Shown in pieces: positions 1 through 9,300 of a stretch of DNA of 64,000 nucleotides. Under the pieces are notes generated by a model that was not told the origin of the DNA, did no database searches, and worked only from the letters and a program-made list of their open reading frames with translations. This DNA comes from Mycobacterium sp. E796 (GTDB lineage: Bacteria; Actinomycetota; Actinomycetes; Mycobacteriales; Mycobacteriaceae). The stretch is taken from assembly GCF_001672815.1 (NCBI RefSeq), contig NZ_LZKK01000257.1:1-64000 (forward strand), in the 5' to 3' direction. Position numbers and translations under genes: made by a program. The stretch's first letter is position 1. Every line of letters begins with the position of its first letter.

Positions 1-177
1 GCCGCGCCGCATCGGTTGGTCAGGTCGCGGCGGTCCGTCCGGCGGCACCGCGGCCGGATCCACCTTGGGTGGTGAAATAGCCTGGGCCGCAGGAATATTA
101 CCCGTAATGGCGACCAGGATCAGGGCTGCGAAGATCGCGGCGGCCCGGGTGCACACCGGTTTCAGTGGCGAAGCCAA
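1..177 (-). CDS. mycP2: Mycosin-2 (ESX-2 subtilisin-like protease), N-terminus only
   Basis: This is the 5' end of the next gene of the ESX-2 operon and it runs off the left edge of the window. I read it by hand from a TTG at 177: the first residues are MASPLKP, followed by a signal peptide (hydrophobic stretch [14 protein letters not shown], cleavage probably after AQA) and a proline-rich segment ending in DQPMRRG. That is the usual start of mycobacterial mycosins, membrane-anchored serine proteases of type VII systems. The catalytic triad lies outside the window. The start overlaps the end of eccD2 by 16 bases in another frame, which suggests translational coupling. The start codon is inferred from the signal peptide and from memory of the M. 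tuberculosis protein. Confidence 0.8.
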   Translation of the reverse strand, partial: MASPLKPVCTRAAAIFAALILVAITGNIPAAQAISPPKVDPAAVPPDGPPRPDQPMRRG

Positions 178-1691
178 GTGAACAACCCCCCCAGCGCCGC
201 GGCGGCCGGCAGCAACACGATCATGGCCAGTACCTCGAGCCACTCCACGGTCAACCGGATCAACGGCCTGAACCGTGTCGCGGGCACCAAAAGCGCTGCG
301 GCCAAACCTAATGCGGCGAATGCCACCACCAGCGCGGCCGGCCAGACCAGGGCGGCTTCGAGACCCCTGGGCCCGGCCAGCGCATACTTGACGACACCGG
401 CGCACACCGCCGCGCAAGCGCCACACACCAGCGCGACGGCCTGGTATTTGGCGGCGAATCCCCGGCCCTGGGTGATGAAGATGCCCACCACGAGACCGGC
501 GACCAGCACCGCCAACCACGCCCAGCGGCGACCCGGCGTCAGCACCCCCCACACCGCGACGGGCAGCACGACCGACACCCCGACGCACAGGCCGACCTGA
601 ATCGCGTTGACCAACCGCGCCGAGGCGGCGATCGCGGCGCCGCGGGCGGTGATGTCGGTGAGTTCGTCGTCCTCGTCCTCGGTTTCCTTCCCGCTGACCG
701 GCGACACCGTGTCCACGGGCATGCCCTCGCGGCGAGCGAATAGGTCTCGGCCCGTGATGGATCCGAAGTGCGGCGGCCGCACCCTTGCCACCCACAGCGC
801 GATTGTCGGTGCCATCCGTACCAGCACCAGCAGCCCGAACAGCACGCAGATCGCCAGCACCTGCGCCGATACCGGCCGAAACATCCGGGCGGCGGCCACG
901 GCGGCCGCGATTCCGCAGACCGTCACCACCGCGGTCGCCGCCGCGGTCTGCCAGCGCTTGCGCGTCGCGGCGCTGATCGCGATGGCGCCCAGGATCACCA
1001 CCACGAGCCCGATCAGCGCATGCGGCGCACCGAGCCTCCCGGGCGGCGCGCACGCGCCCGCCACGGCGACCAAAAGCACCGTGAGCCAAGCGAATCCGCT
1101 GAACATATCGCGCCGCTCCGGCCATCCCCGAAATACGACGACCGATGCGACCGCGAGGAGCGCCCCGACCCCGCCGGCGACGGCCGCGGGGACCAGGCCG
1201 TCGGTAAAGGTGCGCTCCCGCAAGGTCAACCCGACCACGACGCCGGCCGCCATGGCAGCGATCGCGATCGCCGTATGGGCGGCCGTCAACGCGGTCACCG
1301 GTGCGAACATCCGGTCCCCGCCGTCGCGGCTCAGCCACTTGCCCATCGCCGCCAGCGCCGTCGACAACGACTCGTACTGCGGCTCAAAGGATTCCCCGTC
1401 GACCCGGGGCACCAGCACCAGCGTGTCGCCGTCTTGGACGCCGAGCTCGTCGAGGCTCTTGTTGATGTCCAGGCGCACGCCGTTGACCTTGTGCAGCTCG
1501 TAGCTGCCCGGCGGCAACGCGACCCCGTCGAAGCCCTTGCGTTTCAGGTCGTCGCTGAGCAGTTCGACCATGCCCTCGAAGAAGCCCTCCACCGGCGTCC
1601 CCGCGGGGAAGACCTGGGAGCACAGGTGCCTGTCGTAGGAGATGTTGACCGCACACCGCGCCGGGAAGGCGACCTTGTGGGGCGAGGTCAC
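162..1691 (-). CDS. eccD2: ESX-2 membrane channel protein EccD2
   Basis: EccD forms the multi-spanning inner-membrane part of the type VII secretion complex with EccB, EccC and EccE. The 509-residue product starts at a GTG whose last two bases lie in the TGA stop of the upstream gene (GTGA overlap at 1688-1691). Residues 1-110 look like the cytosolic ubiquitin-like domain typical of EccD. About eleven hydrophobic segments follow from near residue 135 to the end. The length is close to the roughly 510 residues usual for the family. The same frame stays open far upstream, to 2567, but that part is a shadow of the neighbouring ATPase gene and is excluded. Assignment to ESX-2 rests on gene order, especially espG next to esxC/esxD and a single-piece eccC. 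Confidence 0.93.
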   Translation of the reverse strand: MTSPHKVAFPARCAVNISYDRHLCSQVFPAGTPVEGFFEGMVELLSDDLKRKGFDGVALPPGSYELHKVNGVRLDINKSLDELGVQDGDTLVLVPRVDGESFEPQYESLSTALAAMGKWLSRDGGDRMFAPVTALTAAHTAIAIAAMAAGVVVGLTLRERTFTDGLVPAAVAGGVGALLAVASVVVFRGWPERRDMFSGFAWLTVLLVAVAGACAPPGRLGAPHALIGLVVVILGAIAISAATRKRWQTAAATAVVTVCGIAAAVAAARMFRPVSAQVLAICVLFGLLVLVRMAPTIALWVARVRPPHFGSITGRDLFARREGMPVDTVSPVSGKETEDEDDELTDITARGAAIAASARLVNAIQVGLCVGVSVVLPVAVWGVLTPGRRWAWLAVLVAGLVVGIFITQGRGFAAKYQAVALVCGACAAVCAGVVKYALAGPRGLEAALVWPAALVVAFAALGLAAALLVPATRFRPLIRLTVEWLEVLAMIVLLPAAAALGGLFTWLRH

Positions 1692-2689
1692 TGCTGGGCC
1701 CTCTCGGCACCGGCATCGGGCACGTACTTGTCGGCCAGCGCGGCGGTGATCTCGAAGAGCCGCAACCGCGACTTCTTCTTCAACTCGTGGACCGTGTCGA
1801 TGATGCCGCCCTTCGCCAGATGGGGATCGAACGGCATCACTTCCACGGTCGCGCCGACCTTGGTGAACCGCTCGGTCAAGTAGGCCAAGGCGTCCTTGTC
1901 GACGGCGCTGTCGGTGTGGTTGATGATCACGGTGCTGTGCGAGACCAGCTCGTGATAGCCCTGCGCGCTGAGGAAGTCGATGGCGCGCAACACCGGCCGG
2001 GAGCGGTCCGCGGTGATTCCGGATACGAACACCAGGGTGTCGGTGTTGTCCAGGACGGTCTTCATGACCGGGTGTTCCAGGTCCGGGGCGGTGTCGACCA
2101 CCATGACGTTGTGGGTGCGCCGCAACCGCGCCAGCACCCCGGCGAACATCGCCGGCACCAGCGGCCGGGGCTGGTCGGACGTCCGGTTGCCGGCCAGCAC
2201 GTCGAGCCCGACCGCGTTTTGCCCGAGGTGTTCGCGGATGTCCGCGTAGCCCTGGACGTCGGTGTCGTTGATGATGGCGGTGTAGTCGCCGGGCGGCGAC
2301 TCGTCGATGCGGTCCGCCAGGGTTCCGAAACCGGGAACCGCATCGATCGCGATCACGTTCGTCGGACGGCACTCGCGGAAGACGCCACCAATGCACGCGG
2401 CCAAGGTCGACACCCCTACCCCGCCCTTGCCCGAGACCAGCGTGATGACGAACTGCCGCCGAATATGCCGCCGGATGCGCTCCTTTAATTCGCGATAATG
2501 CCGCTCCCTCGGTGATTCCCCGAGGTTTATATTGCGGAAAGAAATGTTGTAAATGAATTTTCGCCAACCGGAGCCCGGCGGTATTTTTCGGGGTGCGGCT
2601 AAATCGGTAATACGCATTGTGTCCGATACCGAATCCCGGTGGCGCGCCGCTGGCGGTTCCCCCCGCCCAAGCCTCTCTTCGTCGTACAT
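1688..2689 (-). CDS. Rv3888c-like MinD/ParA-family ESX-2 protein with altered P-loop
   Basis: This 333-residue protein sits between espG2 and eccD2, the place of Rv3888c in M. tuberculosis. It belongs to the SIMIBI P-loop group that also holds EspI of ESX-1. An IPPGSGWRK segment near residue 36 precedes the ATPase domain, as in the second EspI-like protein at 22507-23958. The Walker A region at residues 87-95 reads GKGGVGVST. The signature lysine (88) is present, but the phosphate-binding lysine expected at 93 is valine. IAIDA and VVDTAPD match the Walker B and A' strands. ATP hydrolysis is therefore doubtful (inference). The start at 2689 (MYDEER) fits the length and lies downstream of espG2. 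An in-frame ATG at 2734 is an alternative. No long proline-rich N-terminus like that of EspI is present. Confidence 0.8.
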   Translation of the reverse strand: MYDEERLGRGEPPAARHRDSVSDTMRITDLAAPRKIPPGSGWRKFIYNISFRNINLGESPRERHYRELKERIRRHIRRQFVITLVSGKGGVGVSTLAACIGGVFRECRPTNVIAIDAVPGFGTLADRIDESPPGDYTAIINDTDVQGYADIREHLGQNAVGLDVLAGNRTSDQPRPLVPAMFAGVLARLRRTHNVMVVDTAPDLEHPVMKTVLDNTDTLVFVSGITADRSRPVLRAIDFLSAQGYHELVSHSTVIINHTDSAVDKDALAYLTERFTKVGATVEVMPFDPHLAKGGIIDTVHELKKKSRLRLFEITAALADKYVPDAGAERAQQ

Positions 2690-2838
2690 ATTGGGGTCAT
2701 TCCAAGAGGTCGTCACGACCGCCAACTCTAACATGATTTGGGATAGCCCGTTTCCGCGATCAAGCCCGCGAAGTGCATTACAAGCGTGCCGGGTTTGCCA
2801 TTCCGATGATTGGTTGTAACGCGTCTTTTGCGGCGTTG

Positions 2839-3669
2839 TCAGACCACGCGCCGGTAGGAGTACCACTCCTCGCCGGCGGGCAGGCTTTGGATGAGCCGCT
2901 GCACGGCCGCGCCGATGTCGCTCCGCGACCCCGGCGACAGAACCTGGTATCGGCGTCCGCCCGACAGCACGCTTTCCACGCACACCCGGCCGGCCATGGT
3001 GTCCATGATCGCGACCGACGAGTCCGCGATCGCGAAGCGGGCCGTTTGTTCCGGTCCCACGCCGGCCTGCACCGCGACGATGGCCGCGTGCGCCGAACGT
3101 TCCCGATCGGCCGCCATGGTGAGGATGTGCAGCTGGTCGACATCCAAATGCTGCTTGAGCAGAAACGATTTCAGGCTGGCGGCGTCATGCACCGACTCCA
3201 GTAACTCCGCAGTATCGAGGGTCACCGGCCGCAGTGGCGCCGCTTCGGCGACCCCGCAAAGCCGTTCGATCTGACCCACCACCAGCTCGGTGGCCGTGGC
3301 CGCCTCGCTGGCGGTGCCGGCCGGATACAGCCGTACCAGCTCACCATGGCGTTCCAGCACCACCCACCAACTGGCGAACCGGCAGATCGCCGCGCGCGTC
3401 GGCTCGCGCCCGGGCACGTTGATCAACACCAGCAACCCGAGGTCGCGCCGCAACAGTACGGTCATCCATTCGCGGATCATCGGGTCGGCATTGCCGGTCT
3501 CGTCGAGGGCTCCGCATGCTTTGAGTTCGGCGACGACCGGGTGACGCAGCGCCATCTCCGGGGTCTCCAGCCGGGGCAGCAGCGGCCGGAGGCCCAGCTC
3601 GGGGCACAGCTGCTCGACCCCGGTCACCGCCTGCAACACCCACAGGCCGTCGAGTGTCGTTGTCAGCAA
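2839..3669 (-). CDS. espG2: ESX-2 secretion chaperone EspG2
   Basis: EspG proteins are cytosolic chaperones that bind the tip of the PPE partner in PE/PPE dimers and deliver them to their own ESX system. The product is 276 residues, the length I recall for M. tuberculosis EspG2. It begins MLTTTLDGLWVLQ, as expected for the central beta-sheet of the EspG fold, and ends GEEWYSYRRVV. It follows esxC on the same strand after about 105 bases. The obvious client is PPE69/PE36 encoded upstream (inferred from locus and family). Confidence 0.92.
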   Translation of the reverse strand: MLTTTLDGLWVLQAVTGVEQLCPELGLRPLLPRLETPEMALRHPVVAELKACGALDETGNADPMIREWMTVLLRRDLGLLVLINVPGREPTRAAICRFASWWVVLERHGELVRLYPAGTASEAATATELVVGQIERLCGVAEAAPLRPVTLDTAELLESVHDAASLKSFLLKQHLDVDQLHILTMAADRERSAHAAIVAVQAGVGPEQTARFAIADSSVAIMDTMAGRVCVESVLSGGRRYQVLSPGSRSDIGAAVQRLIQSLPAGEEWYSYRRVV

Positions 3670-3774
3670 GCCACATTCACCTCACCCGGTCGCCGAAGGC
3701 AGGGCACATGGGGTGTCGGTGCCCCGCCTCGGTCGCCGCTCAGCGGCACGAACGGTCCCGCTGGGCAAGGGATT

Positions 3775-4062
3775 TCAGAACAGACCGTGGATTTGCTGGT
3801 CGGTGCTGAGCGCCGCGTCGAGCACGTGATTGGTCGTCTGACCGTGCTGGCGCACCGTGTCGATCAGCCCCTGCAGCCCGGACAGCATTTGGTATTGGGC
3901 GTCGAAAAAGCCCGTCGCGCCGTGGCCGGCGAAATATTCCTGCAGTGCATTGGTCTTGTTCGCAACGTCTTCATGAATTGCGTGGAGTTGGCCGGCGCGA
4001 GAACCAGTGTCCGTCGCGAAGTCTGCGACGGGGCCGGGGTTATAGGTGATCATGTCGTCCAT
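3775..4062 (-). CDS. esxC: ESX-2 WXG100-family secreted protein EsxC
   Basis: A 95-residue helical-hairpin protein of the EsxA/EsxB superfamily, the likely partner of EsxD. It starts MDDMITYNPGPVADFA and ends DQQIHGLF. The turn between the helices reads FAGHGATGFF, so the classical Trp-X-Gly is absent and a His-Gly turn replaces it. As far as I recall this is also true of M. tuberculosis EsxC. No YxxxD/E export signal is visible at the C-terminus, so the partner may carry the targeting information. It lies 39 bases downstream of esxD, an arrangement that fits co-expression and heterodimer formation. Confidence 0.93.
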   Translation of the reverse strand: MDDMITYNPGPVADFATDTGSRAGQLHAIHEDVANKTNALQEYFAGHGATGFFDAQYQMLSGLQGLIDTVRQHGQTTNHVLDAALSTDQQIHGLF

Positions 4063-4101
4063 GATGAAGTTCCTTTCGAAATCTGAATAAGCCTGGAATT
4101 A

Positions 4102-4422
4102 CTACGCGTTGTGGGCGGCGCCGCCGAACAAGGATTGGAAGGCCGCCTGGGAGTCGGCCTCATGGCCTTCCATCAATGCCGCGGCCTGAGTGAGGCCCTC
4201 GGCCAGGCGAGTGCCACCCATCAGTACCTTGTTCAGGTCGTTCGAGACCTCGGCGGCGGTCATGTGGGAGGCGACGACACCCGCGCCCGACCAGGTTGCC
4301 GGGTTCATCACGTTTTCTTGATTAGCCAGGTAGCCCTGGGCGATAGCGATCGCCTGCTCCATATTCGCTTGGATGTCGTGGCTGGTGCTGCGCAGCAATT
4401 GCGGTGTCACCTTGATTGTCAC
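4102..4422 (-). CDS. esxD: ESX-2 WXG100-family secreted protein EsxD
   Basis: A 106-residue WXG100 protein encoded directly upstream of esxC. The motif TWSGAG near residues 43-48 supplies the Trp-X-Gly turn between two amphipathic helices. The C-terminal tail after LMEGHEADSQAAF is short and ends GGAAHNA. By analogy with EsxB/EsxA it should form a 1:1 dimer with EsxC and leave the cell through the ESX-2 channel. The gene pair sits after PPE69, the same order as in other mycobacterial ESX loci (PE-PPE-esxB-like-esxA-like). Confidence 0.93.
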   Translation of the reverse strand: MTIKVTPQLLRSTSHDIQANMEQAIAIAQGYLANQENVMNPATWSGAGVVASHMTAAEVSNDLNKVLMGGTRLAEGLTQAAALMEGHEADSQAAFQSLFGGAAHNA

Positions 4423-4545
4423 TGCGATACTCCTTATCCGGTTTGGCGTGTCCCCTTTTGAATCCCCTTTTTGACCCCGGGGGCATGGGTCGAAGTGTAT
4501 GGGCGCTATTCAGATGTGTCGATTCACCCGCTGAGCAGGCCGTTT

Positions 4546-5742
4546 TCAGACGGCTTCGTCGACGACGCGCACAGTGGACGGCTGCTCGGACTTCTTCTGC
4601 GACCCGCCGTGGCCGCCCGCCGCGTGGCCCACCGGCATGCCGCCGACACCCGTGCCACCCGTCGTCGTTGTCGTCGTCGGGGGCCGCAGCGATTCGGCGC
4701 CCAACGCCCCGCTCGGACGCAGCCCCACCGGGCGACCGCCGCTGCCGGGCTCAAACGCGCTGACCGGCCGGGTGAAAGTCGTCGCCGGCACGCCCGAGCC
4801 GCCGAGCGATGCCCCTCCGCCACCGGCGCCCACAGCTGCGCTTGGCGCGGCGGACACCGCGCTGACAGCCGAGGCGGGTGTCGCAGCACCCGCGCCCAGT
4901 GCGCCGGGGTTGGCGAACATGCCCATCATCGACTGCAGCGGCTGCATCGCACTCATCGGCGCCTGCATCAGCTGCGACGGCGCCTGCAGCGCCTGCGGGA
5001 CCGCGCCCATCATCGACTGCAGCGGTTGCATGAAGGTGCCGACCTGGCTGCCCACGTCCTGGCCACTCGATGCGGCCTGACCGGCGCCCGTCGTGCCGGA
5101 CTGCGCGCCCTGCAAGGCGGAACGCATTCCATCGCCGGCGGCGGTGTCGGCGGCGGCCTGGCCGATCGCCGAGGCCGCCTCGGCCGGGGCGGCCGGCGAG
5201 GCGCCCATGGTGGCCAACGGCGGTGGGATGGCCAGGCTTTCGGCCAACCCCGCGAGGATGGCGCCATAGCTGGCGCCGGTGGCGGAGTTGTTCGGCCACA
5301 TCACCCCGTAGTACTCGAACTCCAGCGAGCCGATGCGCGGCGTGAGCGCCCCGAACACGAGCGGGTTGATGTGGTAGTCGGTGGCACATTCGACACGGTT
5401 CGCGGTGCACTCGGGCTCCGGGCGCATCGCGGCGTTGGCGGTCTCGTAAGCCGAGACGGCCGCCGAGACGATTCCCGGCTTCACATCGACCCAGCCGGCC
5501 AATCCGTGCAGCGACGCGTTCAGCGCCGTGACGCTCGCGGCCGAGCCCACCGATCCGGCTCCCACCCAGCTTGCTGAGGTCACGGCGGTGTTGATCGCCG
5601 ACGCAACACCAGAGGCATGGTGACTGGCGCCCACGGCGGTCCAAGCCGACCCGTTGGCCAACATCGTGGCCACCCCTGTCCCCAGCTTGAGCAGGAGATC
5701 ATTCACTTCGGGTGGACGCGCCGCCCACCCCGGATCAGGCAT
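4546..5742 (-). CDS. PPE69: PPE family protein PPE69
   Basis: The 398-residue product starts MPDPGWAARPPEVND, with the Pro-Pro-Glu motif at residues 10-12. It keeps a helical PPE domain over roughly the first 170 residues. The C-terminal half is rich in Ala, Gly, Met and Pro. It contains a short internal duplication (MQPLQSMMG twice), then a Thr/Gly-rich stretch and a charged end (KKSEQPSTVRVVDEAV). The start is 9 bases after the PE36 stop, so the two are co-translated and probably form a PE/PPE dimer that EspG2 recognises. The length matches my memory of PPE69 in M. tuberculosis (about 399). Confidence 0.9.
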   Translation of the reverse strand: MPDPGWAARPPEVNDLLLKLGTGVATMLANGSAWTAVGASHHASGVASAINTAVTSASWVGAGSVGSAASVTALNASLHGLAGWVDVKPGIVSAAVSAYETANAAMRPEPECTANRVECATDYHINPLVFGALTPRIGSLEFEYYGVMWPNNSATGASYGAILAGLAESLAIPPPLATMGASPAAPAEAASAIGQAAADTAAGDGMRSALQGAQSGTTGAGQAASSGQDVGSQVGTFMQPLQSMMGAVPQALQAPSQLMQAPMSAMQPLQSMMGMFANPGALGAGAATPASAVSAVSAAPSAAVGAGGGGASLGGSGVPATTFTRPVSAFEPGSGGRPVGLRPSGALGAESLRPPTTTTTTGGTGVGGMPVGHAAGGHGGSQKKSEQPSTVRVVDEAV

Positions 5743-5751
5743 ATGCGCCGC

Positions 5752-6051
5752 TTACAGGCCGAGCGTCAAGGCGCGCGCCGCCTCGGTGGCGGTGTAGACG
5801 CATGCCGAGATGCTCTGCGTTCCGGCGAACAATCCGCGCTGCAGCGAGTGCTCCTGAACCACGCCCAAGTAGGCGCCCCCGCACGCGTTCAACGCTGTGG
5901 CGAACAGAGCCGAGTCGGGGTCATTGCCCATCGGCAAGGTGCCCAATAGCGCGGGCGCGGCAGCCGCCGCCGCTGATTCGACTTCTGCGCTGATCGCCGA
6001 TTCCGCCCCGGCTGACGCCAAAACAGCCTCGGGCTGCACAGTCCACGACAT
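5752..6051 (-). CDS. PE36: PE family protein PE36
   Basis: A 99-residue PE protein with Pro-Glu at residues 7-8 (MSWTVQPEAV) and an Ala-rich helical hairpin. The C-terminal segment has Y86-T-A-T-E90, which fits the YxxxD/E type VII export signal carried by the PE partner of PE/PPE pairs. It heads the PE36-PPE69-esxD-esxC-espG2 block. The 302-base gap upstream probably holds the promoter for this substrate block. Confidence 0.88.
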   Translation of the reverse strand: MSWTVQPEAVLASAGAESAISAEVESAAAAAAPALLGTLPMGNDPDSALFATALNACGGAYLGVVQEHSLQRGLFAGTQSISACVYTATEAARALTLGL

Positions 6052-6353
6052 AATTTCCCTCCGAGCGTTCCCGCCGTCGCATGATCTGCGAATGATCGGC
6101 CAGTCTAGTAGCTGCCGAACAATCGCGTATTCAAAGCATTATCTTCGTATCCCCGCCCGAAACAAATTGCGTCTCACCAGCATGTTCGACCCAATTACAC
6201 TTGCGTCGAATTATTGCCACTTGCGGCGCAATGGGCGCGATAACCACTCCTGTACCGTCAGTCACTCGGCCGCGGACAGTGTGTGGCGCAACTGAAATCG
6301 CCGTTTTCAGCGGCGGCCGGCTTTTGCAATTAATGCATCGTCGCCAGCAAACG
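6052..6353 (-). other. Non-coding gap between eccC2 and PE36
   Basis: About 300 bases without a convincing gene. Base composition is less GC-rich than the flanking genes. A TAGACT-like hexamer on the minus strand near 6108-6113 could serve as a -10 element for PE36, but I see no well-spaced -35. I find no strong terminator hairpin after eccC2. Its role as a promoter region for the substrate genes is inference from position. Confidence 0.4.
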
Positions 6354-9300
6354 CTATTGCGTGGCGGCAATTGACGGCAACCCAACCAAAATCCCCTCGA
6401 CGTCGGCTTCGTCGCTGACCAATAATCCGCGCCCCGGCGGCAACATCTGAGCACGAACAAGGCGATTGATCTTGTTCTGCGGATCGTTGTCCATATAAAG
6501 CTGCGCGACCTTCGCCGACGTCTGATACCTCGACCACGGGTCCATCTGCAGCGTCGCCCAGTTGGTGCTGTTACGGGTTGTGAACACGTGCAGGCCGATC
6601 TGCCGGGCACGTTCCATCAGCATCCACAGCGCCGCGCCCACCGGCGGCGTCGCCGGGTAGCTCTGCGTCTGCGCCGGCCGAAGGTCTTGGACGTCGTCGA
6701 TGAGCACGAAATGCCGGGTTCCCTCCCACGGCTTGAGCGCCCGCAGCTCCTCCTGGCTCAGGCCCTTGGGAGGAAGCCGCGGGAGCAGCACCTCCTGCGC
6801 CAATTCGGTTAGGACTCGGTCGATCTCGTCCTGGTCGTAGGCGTAGGCGCGCACATAACCGGGGGCGTGCAGATCCCGTAAGCCGTGCGGGGCGGCTTTG
6901 GGGTCGATCAGCGTCAGTTGGGCCTCTTCCGGGCTGAACCGGCTCATCACCGCCTCGCCGATGGCGACCAGCGAGGTGCTCTTGCCGCAACCTTGCCTGC
7001 CCAGAATCATCAAGCCCGGGCTCTCCGACAGCCGGAGGGGAACGGGACCCAACTGGTGGCGCTCGCCGATGGCGAACGCGATCGACAGATCGTCGGCACC
7101 GGCATGGGCCGCCAGAATCGCACTCAGCTCAACGCGGTCCGGCAGCCGCTGCAGGACCGCGTGCTTCGTGACTCCGGCGACCTCGGCAACGCGCGCGCCG
7201 ACGTCGGGGGTGTCCACCACGGTGCGGGTTGCCGGATCGACCGCCATGGGAAGACCGACCAACAATTCGTGCAACGAGTCCGTGAGGCCAAAGCCGGGGC
7301 GGTTCAACGTCCGACGGGCCGCTTCGCGCGACTCGATCGCCGAGTGGCCCATTTGACTCTCGCCCGGCTCGGCCAGCCGCAACTGGATTCGCGCCGTGGC
7401 GTTCTGCAGCAACTTCTGCCGCTGCCCGTGAATCCAGCCTCCCGCGCTGCACATCACGTGCACCCCGTATTCGGGACCGCGGCTGCTCAACGAGATGATC
7501 CGATCGCCCAAGACCATGTCTTTGGTGTAGAGGTCGTCGTAGTCGTCGACCACCACGAAGACATCGCCGAACGGGTCATTCGGGTCGGTCCCGCCCAGTC
7601 CGTCGCTGCCCGGCCCGAACCGTCGCTCGCGGAACCCGTCGAGGTCGATGTTGGCGCGCCGGAATGCGTCCTCGCGGGCGTCGATGAGCGCGTCCATGCT
7701 GCTCAGGATGCGCTCGATGCCCTCGGTGTCCCTGGGCGAGACGATGTCGGCGATATGCGGCAGCGACCCGATCTGGGCCATGGTCGCCCCGCCGACGCAG
7801 AAGAACGTCACCCGCGACGGCGTGTACATCATTGCCGCCGAGCACATCAGCGTCATCATCGTGGTCGTCTTGCCGCGCTGCTTGGCCCCCACCACGATGA
7901 TGTTGCTGCGCAACGCGTCAACGGAGTACACCACCTGCTTGGACTCTTCGGGGATGTCCATGATGCCCACCGGGAAGACCAGCCCGGGGTTTTGACCGTA
8001 GTCGACATGCCAGGGTTTGCCGCGCCAGCCCGACACCAGGGCGTCGACGGGTTCGGGGTGCTCCAGCGGCTCCAGCCAGGGGCGGCGCGGCGCCCGGTGC
8101 GGCACCGTCTGCAGCGACTCCCGAAGCACGTCCACGATCTTCTTCTTCTTGAAACCATCCTCGTGCAACAGGAATTCGTCGGGTTCCTCGTCGGCGGCCG
8201 AAGCGGCCTCCAGCGCCGCGGCGTCTGCCTCATCCAACGGCTGATACTGCCAGTTGTAGAGCCGGGGCTGCGTCAGGGTCATGTCGACGGTCCGGACCAC
8301 CTGGCTCTTCTTGGGCACGATGAACGGCGCGGACAGGTAGAAGCAGCGGAACGGCTCCAGGTCGCGGGGACCGACCTTGAGCAGCGCAAAGCCGTTTTCC
8401 TTCGAGGGCAGGTGGTAGGCGGCGTCGGTGCCGATCACCTCGCGGCTGTCGTCGCCGGATTCCGCGCGCAGCGCGATGCGAAATGCGATGTTGGACTTGA
8501 CCTTCTGTAGTGACGACAGGTCCAGCCGTTGACCGCCCAGCATGAAGAAGACGTTGGCTCCCCGGCCTTCCTGGCCGATGTGGATGATCAGGTTGATCCA
8601 CTTATCGTGGTTGGCGAACAGCTCGAGGTATTCGTCGACGATGACCAGCAACACCGGCACCGGCGGCAGGTCGCGTCCAGCCAACCGGATTTCCTCGTAG
8701 TCGTTGGCGTCTCGCGCGCCAACCGAGGTGAAAAGCTCGTACCTTTGCTTGATTTCACCGTCGATGACCCGGCGCATCCGCTCAGCCAGGTGCCGTTCGT
8801 CCTTGCCGAGGTTCGACAGCGCGGCGACCACGTGGGGGATTCCCAGGATGTCCTGGGCCGCCGACTCGAACTTCATGTCGACGAAGATGACATTGAACGT
8901 CTCGGGTGAGTGCGTGAGCGCGATGCCGTACACCAATGACAGAAAGAATTCCGATTTCCCCGAGCCGCTGGTGCCGATGACCACCGAGTGAAAACCGAAG
9001 CCGCCGAAGTCTTTTGCGCGGATGATCACGTTCTGCAACTCGCCATTGGGCTTGGCGCCAACCGGGATCTCGCACCACCGCTCGTCGCCGCGGCCACGTC
9101 GCTCGGCCCACAGCCGGTCGACATCCAACTCGCGCGGGTCGCTGATTCCCAGCGCTCGCAGGAGTTCGGCAGCGCCGCTGGTCGAATCGGCGATCTCGGC
9201 GCTGCTCGTCGGTGACCACCGGGCCATCGAACGCGCATACCGGTAGGCCCGCGGGATCGACAGCTGGTCGGCGTGGGCGAAGAACTTGCCGCCGGTGCGC

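Noticed and set aside
162..2567. An 801-residue open frame that would fuse an Arg-rich domain to EccD2
   Set aside because: The upstream part is a shadow of the Rv3888c-like gene in another frame; the true EccD2 starts at GTG 1691 with an overlapped stop.
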